Shown here in pieces: positions 51,701 through 63,700 of a stretch of 64,000 nucleotides of DNA. Source of the stretch: Ptiloglossa arizonensis (lineage: Eukaryota; Arthropoda; Insecta; Hymenoptera; Colletidae); the NCBI RefSeq assembly GCF_051014685.1, contig NW_027478443.1:1514204-1578203 (forward strand), written 5' to 3'. Every line of letters starts with the position of its first letter. Within the stretch, counting starts at the first letter, position 1. The notes under the pieces were generated by a model that saw nothing but the letters and a program-made list of their open reading frames with translations, had not been told where the DNA came from and searched no databases. Both the position numbers and the translations under genes were made by a program.

Positions 51701-54700
51701 GAAGCTAAGAAATGGTTGAGAAGACAACAAATTTTTCGCAATTTTACTGCTCCCAAACGCTTAACCAGAATGGGCTAGGGAAAAAATACTCATACCGTTG
51801 TAATCGGGCGAGTTTCTACTTTCAGATGCAATAGAAATTTTTGGGTTAGGTCAATCCGTTCGGGAGATATGGGAGTTTGAAGCCAAGAAATGGTTGAGGA
51901 GACGACCAAATTTTTTCGCACTTCTGCTGCTCCAAACGCTTAACCAGACTGGGCTAGGGAAAACAACACACATACCGTTGTAACCGGGCGAGTTTCTACT
52001 TTCACACGCAACCGGAATTTTTGGGTTAGGTCAATCCGTTCGCGAGATATGGGAGTTTGAAGCCAAGAAATGGTTGAAAAGGCAAAAATTTTTTCGCAAT
52101 TCTGCTGCTTCAAATGCTTAACCAGAGTTGCCTAGGGAAAAATACACATACCGTTGTAATCGGGCGAGCTTCTACTTTCAGATGCAATAGGAATTTTTGG
52201 GTTAGGTCCAATCCGTTCGGGAGATATGGGAGTTTGAAGCCAAGAAATGGTTGAGAAGACAACAAATTTTTCGCACTTCTGCTGCTCCAAACGCTTAACC
52301 AGAATGGGCTAGGGAAAAAATACTCATACCGTTGTAATCGGGCGAGTTTTTACTTTCACACGCAACAGGAATTTTTGGGTTAGGTCAATCCGTTGGCGAG
52401 ATATGGGAGTTTGAAGCCAAGAAATGGTTGAGAAGGCATATAATTTTTCGCAATTCTGCTGATCCAAACGCTTAACCAGAATTGCCTAGGGAAAAAATAC
52501 ACATACCGTTGTATTCGGGCGAGCTTCTGCTTTCAGATGCAATAGGAATTTTTGGTTAGGTCAATCCGTTCGCGAGATATGTGAGTTTGAAGCCAAGAAA
52601 TGGTAGCGAAGGCAAAACATTTTTCGCAATTCTGCTGATCCAAACGCTTAACAGATGGCCTAGGGAAAAAATACACATACCGTTGTAATCGGGCGAGTAT
52701 CTAATTTCAGATGCACTAGGAATTTATGGGTTAGGTCAATCCGTTCGCGAGATATGGGACTTTGAAGCTAAGAAATGGTTGAGAAGACAACAAATTTTTC
52801 GCAATTCTACTGCTCCAAACGCTTAACCAGAATGGGCTAGGGAAAAAATACTCATACCGTTGTAATCGGGCGAGTTTTTACTTTCACACGCAACAGGAAT
52901 TTTTGGGTTAGGTCAATCCGATGGCGAGATATGGGAGTTTGAAGCCAAGAAATGGTTGAGAAGGCATATAATTTTTCGCAATTCTGCTGATCCAAACGCT
53001 TAACCAGAATTGCCTAGGGAAAAAATACACATACCGTTGTAATCGGGCGAGTTTCTACTTTCATTTACAATAGGAATTTTTGGGTTAGGTCAACTCCGTT
53101 CGCGATATATGGGAGTTTGAAGACAAGGAATGGTTGAGAAGGCAAAAAATTTTTCGCAATTCTGCTGCTCCAAACGCTTAACCACAATGGCCTAGGGAAA
53201 AATACACATACCTTTGTAATCGGGCGCGTTTCTACGTTCAGGTGCAATTGGAATTTTTGGGTTAGGTCAATCGTTCGCGAGATATGGGCAGTTTGAAGCC
53301 AAGAAATGGTAGAGAAGGCAAAAAATTTTTCACAATTCTGCTGCTCCAAACGCTTAACCAGAATGGCCTAGCGAAAAAATACACATACCGTTGTATTCGG
53401 GCGAGCTTCTGCTTTCAGATACAATAGGAATTTTTGGGTTAGGTCAATCCGTTCGCGAGGTATGTGAGTTTGAAGCCAAGAATTGGTAGAGAAGGCAAAA
53501 CATTTTTCGCAATTCTGCTGATCCCAACGCTTAACCAGAATGGCCTAGGGAAAAATACACATACCTTTGTAATCGGGCGAGTTTCTACTTTCAGATGCAA
53601 TTGAAATTTTTGGGTTAGGTCAATCCGTTCGGGAGATATGGAGTTTGAAGCCAAGAAATGGTTGAGGAGACGACAAATTTTTCGCACTTCTGCTGCTCCA
53701 AACGCTTAACCAGACTGGGCTAGGGAAAAAAACACACATACCGTTGTAACCGGGCGAGTTTCTACTTTCACACGCAACCGGAATTTTTGGGTTAGGTCAA
53801 TCCCGTTCGCGAGATATGGGAGTTTGAAGCCAAGAAATGGTTGAAAAGGCAAAAATTTTTTCGCAATTCTGCTGCTTCAAATGCTTAACCAGAGTTGCCT
53901 AGGGAAAAAATACACATACGTTGTAATCGGGCGAGTTTCTACTTTCAGATGCAATAGGAATTTTTGGGTTAGGTCAATCCGTCCGCGAGATATGGGAGTT
54001 TGAAGCCAAGAAATGGTTGAGACGGCAAAAAATTTTTTCGCAATTCAGCTGCTTCAAATGTTTAACCAGAATGGCCTAGGGAAAAAATACACATACCGTT
54101 GTAATCGGGCGAGTTTCTACTTTCTGTTACAATAGGAATTTTTGGGTTAGGTCAATCTGTTCGCGCGATATGGGAGTTTGAAGCCAAGAAATGGTTACGA
54201 AGACAACAACGTTTTCGCACTTCTGCTGCTCCAACGCTTAACCAGAATGGCCTAGGGAAAAACTACACATACCGTTGTAATCGGACGAGTTTCTACTTAA
54301 GACGCAACAGGAATTTTTGGGTTAGGTCAATCCGTTCGCGAGATATGGGAGTTTGAATCCAAGAAATGGTTGAGAAGGCAAAAAATTTTTCGCAATTCTG
54401 CTGCTCCAAACGCTTACACCAGAATGGCCTAGGGAAAAATACACATACCGTTGTAATCGGGCGAGTTTCTACTTTCAGATGCACTAGGAATTTTTGGGTT
54501 AGGTCAATCCGTTCGCGAGATATGGGAGTTTGAAGCTAAGAAATGGTAGAGAAGGCACTACATTATCGCAATTCTACTGATCCAAACGCTTAATCAGAGT
54601 GGCCTAGGGAAAAAAATCACATACCGTTGTAATCGGGCGAGCTTCTACTTTCAGATGCTATAGGAATTTTTGGGTAGGTCAATCCGTTCGGGAGATATGG

Positions 54701-57178
54701 GCGTTTGAAGCAAGAAATGGTTGAGAAGACAACAAATTTTTCGCAACTTCTGCTGCTCCAAACGCTTAACCAGAATGGGCTAGGGAAAAAATACACATAC
54801 CTTTGTAATCGGGCGAGTTTCTACTTTCAGATGCAATAGAAATTTTGGGTTAGGTCAATCCGTTCGGGAGATATTGGAGTTTGAAGCCAAGAAATGGCTG
54901 AGAAGACAACAAATTTTTCGCACTTCTGCTGCTCCAAAGGCTTAACCAGAATGGCTTAGCGAAAAAAAACACATGCCGTTGTAATCGGGCGAGTTTCTAC
55001 TTTCAGCTACAATAGGAATTTATGGGTTAGGTCAATCCGTTCGCGAGATCTGCGACTTAGAAGAAAGAAAAGGTTGAGACGGCATAAATTTTTTCGCAAT
55101 TCTGCTGCTTCAATGCTTAACCCAGAGTTGCCTAGGGAAAAATACACATACCGTTGTAATCGGGCGAGTTTCCACTTTCATTTACAATAGGAATTTTGTG
55201 TTAGGTCAATCGTTCGCGAGATATGGGCGTATGAAGACAAGGAATGGTTGAGAAGGCAAAAAATTTTTCGCAATTCTGCTGCTCCAAACGCTTAACTAGG
55301 ATGGCCTAGGAAAAAAACATACACATACCGTTTGTAATCGGGCGTGTTTCTACTTTCAGATGCAACAGAACTTTTGGGTTAGGTCAATCCGTTCGCGAGA
55401 TATGGGACTTTGAAGCTAAGAAATGTTGAGAAGAACCCACAAATTTTCGCAATTCTACTGCTCAACGCTTAACCCGAATGGGCTAGGGAAAAAATACTCA
55501 TACCGTTGTAATCGGCGAGTTTTTACTTTCACACGCAACAGGAATTTATTGGGTTAGTCAATCCGTTGGCGAGATATGGGAGTTTGAAGCCAAGAAATGG
55601 TTGAGAAGGCATATAATTTTTCGCAATTTGTGATCCAACAGCTTACCCGAATTGCCTAGAAAAATACAATACCTTTGTAATGGGCGAGTTTCTACTTACA
55701 GATGCAATAGAAATTTTTGGGTTAGGTCAATCCGTTCGGGAGATATGGGAGTTTGAAGCCAAGAAATGGTTCAGGAGACGACAAATTTTTCGCACTTCTG
55801 TGCTCCCAAACGCTTAACCAGACTGGGCTAGGGAAAAAACACACATATCCGATGTAACGGGCGAGTTTCTACCTATCACACTGCAACCGGAATTTATGGG
55901 TCTAGGTCAATCCCGTTCGCGAGAATGGGAGTTTGAGCCACAGAAATGTTGAAAAGGCCACAAATTTTTCGCCATTCTGCTGCTTCAAACTGCTAACCAG
56001 AGTTGCCTAGGAAAAAACTACACATACCGTTCGTAACGGGCGAGTTCTAACTTTCAGATGCACATAGGAATTTATGGGTTCGGTCAATCCGTCGCGAGCT
56101 ATGGGAGTTTGAAGCCAAGAACTGTTTGAGACGGCAAAAAATTTTTCGCAATTCAGCTGCTTCAATGTTTACCAGAATGGCTAGGGAAAACAAATACACC
56201 AACGTTGCTAATCGGGCGAGTTTCTACTTTCAGTTACAATAGGAATATTCTGGGTTAGGTCAATCTGTTCGCGCGATATGGGAGTTGCAGCCAAGAAATG
56301 GATACGAAGACAACAAAGATTACGCACTTCTGCTGCTCCCACACGACTAACCAGAATGGCTAGGGAACAAATACAATACCGTTGTACTCGGACGCGTTTC
56401 TACTTAAGACGAACAGGAATTTATGGGTTAGGTACAATCCGTTCGCGTGATCTCCATGGAATTTGCCATCCCCCAACAAGTGCGAAGCAACAACAATTTC
56501 ACGCCAATAACGTGCTCCCAACGCTTAACCAGCAAGGTAGGGAAAAATACAATACGTTTAATGGCGAGCTTTACTTTCAGATGCCATAGGAAATTTTGGG
56601 TTAAGGTCAATCCGTTCGGGAGATATGGGAGTTTGAAGCAAGAACATGGTAGAGAAGACAAACAACTATTTCGCACTTACTGCTGCCTCACAAACGCTTA
56701 ACAGACATGGGTACGGCCAAAAATAACATACCTATGTAATCGGCGAGTTTAACTCTTCAGACTGCAACTAGCAACATTATTGGGTTAGGTCAACCGTCGG
56801 GAGGGAGATCTATTGGCGTTTGCAGCAAGACAATGGGAGCACGCCAAACCCTTTACGCACTTAGAGTCAACGGTTAACCCGCATGGCTGTCGCGAAAAAC
56901 ACAACACAAACGTTGTAAACGGGCGAGTTTTACTTTACAGAACAATAGGCATTTATAGGGTTACGAGCATCCGATCGCGCGATCAGGGACTCTTGACGCT
57001 AAGCAAATGACTGAGCCTCTAATATTTCCGCACTTCTGCTAGCTTCCAAATGCTTAACCCGAGTTGCAGGGAAAAATAACAACGTAGTCAATCGGAGTAT
57101 CCAAACAGTTACACTAGGAATTATTGTGTTAGGTCAATCGGTACGCGAGCTATGGCGTATGACGACAAGAATTAGAGC
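48701..57178 (+). repeat. Distinct subfamily, 18-mer HOR (about 3,186 bp), increasingly corrupted
   Basis: A different set of variants dominates: GCTTCAAATGCTTAACCAGAGTTGCC, GGCATATAATTTTTCG, CCGTTGGCGAG, CCGATGGCGAG, TTGTATTCGGG, TCTGTTCGCGCGATATG and GGTTACGAAG. CATATAATTT occurs at 49,251, 52,437 and 55,610, so the period is 3,186 bp and then 3,173 bp, the latter shortened by indels. GTTACGAAG-type monomers lie at about 50,652, 54,194 and 56,302. From about 50,600 single-base insertions and losses appear in most monomers, and after 55,500 nearly every 20 bases carries one. This is far above the rate in the first 48 kb, so base-level detail here is unreliable. Confidence 0.8.
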
Positions 57179-57720
57179 ACCAACATAATCAAACCCTAAC
57201 CCCAAACTATTCCTAGCTTCAGCCACCCAACCACCTAATACACATCACAAAACAAACAAAACTCTAATAATACTACTCTCTCACCTCACCACTTACATAT
57301 GTCAAAAACACTATGCCAACTACCTTAAATCTCGAAGTCCCTTGCCACAAATATCAACACCCAACAATCTACAACACCACAACTCTCCCCTCACTCACCC
57401 ACCCCAAACAATACACTCGATTCACCTCTCAACCCCTTACATATACTAAAATACACTTCCCACTTAACCTCATGATCCTCTCTCAACAAGCTCCACCAAT
57501 AACATCTACAACCAAACACTAAACGCTCACGACAAACGCACTGTCACCTCAACCACCAAACACAATACTAGCACCTACTCCACTCTCAACCCCTTACATA
57601 TAAAAAATACCCTACTAACCCTCTAACTGAAATACGCCTCCGTGCTCCCCCAAATAATACAAACCTCATACATGCTAACCACCCACAACTCCTAGGCTAT
57701 CCACCACTCCAACCAACTAA
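57179..57720 (-). repeat. G-depleted, compressed satellite just past the inversion point
   Basis: Forward-oriented sequence is still readable to about 57,175 (GTGTTAGGTCAATCGG at about 57,127). By 57,191 the opposite strand is readable (CCCTAACCCCAAACTATTCC). The 540 bases 57,181-57,720 contain 22 G (4.1%), against about 17.5% expected for the reverse complement of the monomer, and 57,223-57,300 has none. Despite this, monomer landmarks persist: TTACATAT-like cores at 57,293, 57,437, 57,594 and 57,754 are 144, 157 and 160 bp apart. The stretch therefore looks like reverse-oriented satellite with bases, chiefly G, dropped, not a unique spacer. It could also be a different low-complexity sequence, but the landmarks argue against that. 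Confidence 0.65.
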
Positions 57721-60700
57721 ATCAAGTCAATCCTAAGCACCACTCGAACCCCGTTACACTGATAGTAATATAACTAGCATACTGGATACTACGTCTATGG
57801 CGCACTAGAAGTGCGCAAAAATAGATTTCTCACCCAAAATACTGCTACCCAACCCACCTACTACCGCAAGCCTCAACCCACCCCCAAATCAATCAGCTAG
57901 CAAGCTAGCATCAGACGCCGCTTACACGTCAGTGTAATAATCACGGCCAATGGTAAACTGATTGGAGCGCCGACTTCGTCCCCAAAATAATCCTACCCCC
58001 CAAAATGTATTCAACCACCACACCTCGACGGCATATACCTACCCCACCAATACTGTAGCGTCTATACAGTACGCACACTCGTCGATCAACGGTCTGTGTC
58101 ATAATTTCTACGGCCATACTGGTACAGCTTATTGGCGCGCAGACGAGCTGCAAACTTATATGTCTTGTAACCATTTCAAGCTCAACTCATATCGCGCGAC
58201 ACCGCAATGACAACCCACCAACATCAATGTCAACTCCCGTACGCACATCGCCGATACCACGGTCTAGTGCTTTATATCCTACGGCAACTGGATAACACCA
58301 TGCAGCTAGAAATGCGACAACACAATAATGCCGTCAACCCATTTCTAGGCTACCAACCTCCATATCTCGCGGACGGATAGACCTACCCCCAAAACTTCCT
58401 ATTGCATCTGAACGTAGACACCCTCGCCCCCGATTACACCGGTAGTGTATTTTTACCTAGGCCACACTGGATAACGCATTGAAGCCTCAGCGATTGCCGA
58501 AAAAATATATGCCTTTACAACCCATATCTAGGCTTCCCCAAACCCATCTCGCGAACGGATTGACCTAACCCACAAATTCCGGTTGCATGTGCACAGTAGA
58601 ACACTCGCCCGGTTACAACGGTATGAGTGTTTTTTCCTAGCCCGTCTGGTTAAGCGTTTGGAGCAGCAGAAGTGCCGCAAAATTAGACGTCTCTGACACC
58701 TTTCTTGGCTTCAAACTCCTATCTCCGAACGGCATAGCCCAACCCCAAAATTTCTATTGCATCTGAACGTAGAAACCTCGCCGATTACCAAAGGTATGTG
58801 AATTCTTTCCTAGGCACATTCAGGTACAGCGTTTGGATCAGCCGAACTTGCGCACAAATTATCTGCCTTCTCAACATTTCTTGGCTTCAACACTCCCATA
58901 TCTCGCCAACGGCTAGACCTAACCCCACAAATTCCTGTTGGTGTGAACGTACACACACTCGCCCGATAACCCACGGTAAGAGTATTTATTCCCTAGCCCC
59001 ATAGGTTAAGGTTTGGAGCAGTAGACATTGCGACACAAATATGTAGTCTTCTCCACCATTTCTTAGCTTCACAAGTCCATATCTCGCGAACGGATGACCT
59101 AACCCAAAAGTTTCAGTAGCATCTGAACGTAGAAACACGCCGATTACAACGGTCATGTGTATTTTTTCTAGGCATCCTAGTAAGCGTTTGGAGCAGCAGA
59201 ATTGCGAAAAATTTTTAGCCTTCTCACCATTCCTTGTCTTCATACTCCCATATCTCGCGAACGGATTGACCTCACACACACAAACTTCCTAATGTAACTG
59301 ACAGTGGAAACTCGCCGATTACACCGGTATGATGTATTTATTCCTAGGCAACTCTGGTTAAGCTTTGAAGCAGCAGAATTGCCGACAAAAATTACTGCCG
59401 TCTCAACCATTTTTAGCTTCCAAGTCGCATATCTCGCGAACGGAATGACCTACCCCCACAAAATTCCTATTGTAGCTGAAAGTAGAAAACTCGCCCGATT
59501 ACCAACGGCATGTGTTTTTTTCCGCTAAGCATATGGTTAAAGCCTTTGGAGCAGCAGAAGTGCGAAAACTTTGTTGTCTTCTCAGCATTTCTTGGCTTCA
59601 AACTCACATATCTCCCGAACGGATTGACCTCAACCAAAAATTTCTATTGCATCTGCAAAGTAGCAACTCGCCCGATTACCAAAGGTATGAGTATTTATTT
59701 CCTAGCCCATTCTGGTTAAGCGTTTGGCGCAGCAGAAGTGCGCACAAATTTGTAGTCTTCTCACCATTTCTTGGCTTCAAACTCCCATATCTCCCGAACG
59801 GATTGACCTAACCCAAAATTCCTATAGCATCTGAAAGTAGAAGCTCGCCGATTACACCGGTATGTGTATTTTTTCCTAGGCCACTCTGATTAAGCGTTTG
59901 GATCAGTAGAATGCGAAAAATGTCAAGCCTTCCTACCATTTCTTAGCTTCAAACTCCCATATCTCGCGAACGGATTGACCTAACCCAAAATTCCTAGTGC
60001 ATCTGAAAGTAGAAACTCGCCGATTACAACGGTATGTGTATTTTTCCCCTAGGCCATTCTGGTTAAGCGTTTGGAGCAGCAGAATTGCGAAAAATTTTTT
60101 GCCTTCTCAACATTTCTTGGATTCAAACTCCATATCTCGCGAACGGATTGACCTAACCCAAAAATTCCTGTTGCGTCCTTTAAGTAGAAACTCGTCCGAT
60201 TACAACGGTATGTGTATTTTTTCCCTAGGCCATTCTGGTAAGCGTTTGGAGCAGCAGAAGTGCCGAAAACTTTGTAGTCTTCGTAACCATTTCTTGGCTT
60301 CAAACTCCCTATCGCGCGAACAGATTGACCTAACCCAAAAATTCCTATTGTAACAGAAAGTAGAAACTCGCCGATTACAACGGTATGTGTATTTTTTCCC
60401 TAGGCCATTCTGGTTAAACATTTGAAGCAGCTGAATTGCGAACAAAATTTATGCCGTCTCACCATTTCTTGGCTTCCAACCTCCCATATCTCGCGGACGG
60501 ATTGACTAACCCAAAAATTCCTATTGCATCTGAAAGTAGAAACTCGCCCCGATTACACGGTATGTGTATTTTTCCCTAGGCAACTCTGGTTAAGCATTTG
60601 AAGCAGCAGAATGCGACAAAAATTTTTGCCTTTTCACCATTTCTTGGCTTCAAACTCCATATCTCGCGAACGGATTGACCTAACCCAAAATTCGGTTGCG

Positions 60701-63700
60701 TGTGAAAGTAGAAACCTCGCCCGGATACAACGGTATGTGTGTTTTTTCCCCTAGCCCAGTCTGGTTAAGCGTTTGGAGCCAGCAGAAGTGCGCAAATTTG
60801 TCGTCTCCTCAACCATTTCTTGGCTTCAAACTCCCATATCCTCCCGAACGATTGACCTAACCACAAATTTCAATTGCACTCTGAAAGTAGAAACTCGCCC
60901 GATTACAAAGGTATGTGTATTTTTTCCTAGGCCATTCTGGTTAAGCGTTTGGATCAGCAGAATTGCGAAAAATGTTTTGCCTTCTCTACCAATTCTTGGC
61001 TTCAAACTCACATACCTCGCGAACGGACTTGACCCTAACCCCAAAAATTCCTATTGTATCTGACAGCAGAAGCTCCGCCCGAATACACGGTATGTGTATT
61101 TTTTTCGCTAGGCATTCTGGTTAAGCGTTTGGAGCAGCAGCAATTGTGAAAAATTTATTGCCTTCTCTACCATTTCTTGGCTTCCAAACTCCCATATCTC
61201 GCGAACGGATTGACCTAACCCACAAAATTCCCAATTGCCCTGCACGTAGAAACGCGCCCGATAACAAAGGTAAGAGTATTTTTTCCTAGGCCAATGTGGT
61301 TAAGCGTTTGGAGCAGCAGAATTGCGAAAAATTTATTGCCTTCTCAACCATTCCTTGTCTTCAAACACATATATCGCGAACGGATTGACCTAACCCAACA
61401 AATTCTCATGTAAATGAAACGTAGACACTCGCCCGATTACAACGGTATGTGTATTTTTTCCTAGGCAATTTGGTTAACGCTTTAGGATCAGAGAATGCCG
61501 AACAAAATTAAATGCTTCTCAACCATTTCTTGGCTTCAAACTCCCCAATATCTCGCATCGGATTGACCTAACCCAAAATTCCTGTTGCGTGTGAAAGTAA
61601 AAACTCGCCCGATTACCAACGGTATGAGTATTTTTTCCTAGCCCATCTGGTTAAGCGTTTGGAGCAGTAGAATTGCGAAAATTTGTTGTCTTCTCAACCA
61701 TTTCTTAGCTTCACAAGTCCCATCATCTCGCGAACGGATTGACTAACCCCAAAATTCCTAGTGCATCTGAAATTAGATACTCGCCCGATTACAACGGTAT
61801 GTGTATTTTTTCCTAGGCATTCTGGTTAAGCGTTTGGATCAGCAGAATTGCGAAAACTGTTTTGCCTTCCGTCCATTTCTTGGCTTCAACATCACATATC
61901 TCCGCGAAACGGATTGACCTAACCCAAAAATTCCTATTGCATCTGAAAGCAGAAGCTCGCCCGAATACCACGGTATGAGTATTTTTTCCCTAGGCAATCT
62001 GGTTAAGCGTTTGGATCCAGCCGAATTGCGAAAAATTAATATGCTCTCAACCATTTCTTGGCTTCAAACTCCCATATCTCGCAACGGATTGACCCTAACC
62101 CACAAAATTCTGTTGCGTGTGAAAGTAAAAAACTCGCCCGATTACCACGGTATGAGTATTTTTTCCCTAGCCCATCTGGTTAAGCGTTTGAGCCGCAGAA
62201 GTGCGAAAACTTTGTTGTCTTCTCAACCATTTCTTGGCTTCAACCTCCCATATCTCCGAACGGATTGACCTAACCCAAAAAATCCTATTGCATCTGACAA
62301 GTAGAAGCTCGCCCGATTACCCACGGTATGTGTATTTTTTCCTAGCAACTCTGGTTAAGCATTGAAGCAGCAGAATGCGAAAAAATTTATGCCTTTTCAA
62401 CCCATTTTTGGCTTCACAACTCCATATCTCGCGAACGGATTGACCTAACCCACAAAATTCCGTTGCGTGTGAAAAGTAGAAACCTCGCCGGTTACAACGG
62501 TATGTGTGTTTTTTCCCCTAGCCCCAGTCTGGTTAAGCGTTTGGAGCAGCAGAAGTGCGAAAAATTTGTCGTCTCCTCACACCCATTTCATGGCTTCAAA
62601 CTCCAATATCTCCCGCAACGGATTGACTCAACCCACAAATTTCTATTGCATCTGACAAGTAGAAACTCGCCGAATTCGAACGGTATGAGTATTTTTTCCT
62701 AGCCCATTCTGGTTAAGCGTTTGGAGCAGTAAAATTGCGAAAAATTTGTTGTCTTCTCAACCATTTCTTAGCTTCAAAGTCCATATCTCGCGAACGGATT
62801 GACCTAACCCAAAAGTTTCTGTTGCATCTGAAAGTAGAAACACGCCGATTACAACGGTATGTGTATTTTTTCCCTAGGCAACTCTGGTTAAGCATTTGAA
62901 GCAGCAGAATTGCGCAAAAAATTTATGCCGTCTCAACCATTTCTTAGCTTCAAAGTCGATATCTCGCGAACGGATTGACCCTAACCCAAAATTCCTATTG
63001 TAGCTGAAACTAGAAACTCGCCGATTACAACGGTAAGTGTATTTTTTTCGCTAAGCCATTCTGGTTAAGCCTTTGGAGCAGCAGAAGTGCGAAAAATTTG
63101 TTGTCTTCTCAGCATTTCTTGGCTTCAAACTCCAATATCTCCCGAACGGATTGACCTAACCAAAAATTTCCTATTGCATCTGAAAGTAGAAACTCGCCGA
63201 TTACAAAGGTATGTGTATTTTTTCCCTAGCCCATTCTGGTTACGCGTTTGGAGCAGCAGAAGTGCCGAAAAAATTTGTTGTCTTCTCAACCATTTCTTGG
63301 CTTCAAACTCCCATATCTCCGAACGGATTGACCTAACCCAAAATTCTATTGCATCTGAACAGTAGAAGCTCGCCGATACAACGGTATGTGTATTTTTTCC
63401 TAGGCCCACTCTGATTAAGCGTTTGGATCAGTAGAATTGCGAAAAATGTATTGCCTTCTCTACCCATTTTCTAGCTTCAAACTCCCATATCTCGCGAACG
63501 GATTGACCTAACCCAAAAATTCCTAGTGCATCTGAAAGTAGAAACTCGCCCGATTACACACGGTATGTGTATTTTTCCCCTAGGCCATTTGGTTAAGCGT
63601 TTGGCGCAGCCAGAATTGCGAAAAATTTTTTGCCTTCTCAACCATTTCTTGGATTCAACCTCCCATATCTCGCGAACGGATTGACCTAACCAAAAATTCC

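Larger units (their letters stand above)
1..57178 (+). repeat. Tandem satellite array, 177-bp monomer, direct orientation (about 323 copies)
   Basis: Monomers start at 1, 178, 355, 532, 709 and so on, each beginning TTAGGTCAATCCGTTCG. The phase holds to 49,017, which is 277 monomers in 49,016 bp and a net 13 bp short of perfect 177-bp periodicity. The few indels account for the deficit, for example near 1,588, 1,963 and 4,362. Monomer order of motifs: start motif, ATATGGGA, AAGAAATGGTTGAGA, A6T5 tract, CGCAATTCTGCTGCTCCAAA, CGCTTAACCAGAATGG, CTAGGG, CACATACCGTTGTAATCGGG, CGAGTTTCTACTT, a variable cassette, and GGAATTTTTGGG. No gene, RNA gene or mobile element interrupts the array. Its function is not shown by the sequence. 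Long uniform satellites of nucleosome-scale monomer are typical of eukaryotic centromeric or pericentromeric heterochromatin, so that is the inferred setting. Strand is arbitrary and means the orientation written here. Confidence 0.97.

Noticed and set aside
31064..54484. Other short open frames (63-94 codons) on both strands across 31-54 kb
   Set aside because: All are translations of the same 177-bp repeat; the period is divisible by three, so frames run until a shared stop. They share the same peptide fragments and appear where indels or substitutions remove a stop.
1..57178. CRISPR-like array
   Set aside because: The repeats are 177 bp, directly abutting with no unique spacers, and extend over 57 kb; there are no cas genes. 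This is a satellite.
57181..57720. Unique non-satellite spacer or an AC-rich microsatellite at the palindrome centre
   Set aside because: There is no short-unit periodicity, and landmarks such as TTACATAT and CCCTAACCCC recur in the order and approximate spacing of the reverse-complement monomer, so degraded satellite is the simpler reading.
56278..58210. Open frames around the inversion point, including 57,313-57,522 and the overlapping pair 57,941-58,174 and 57,962-58,210
   Set aside because: They are in the most corrupted sequence. The first is in the G-poor stretch, where stop codons TAG and TGA are depleted simply because G is missing. Satellite landmarks run through all of them.
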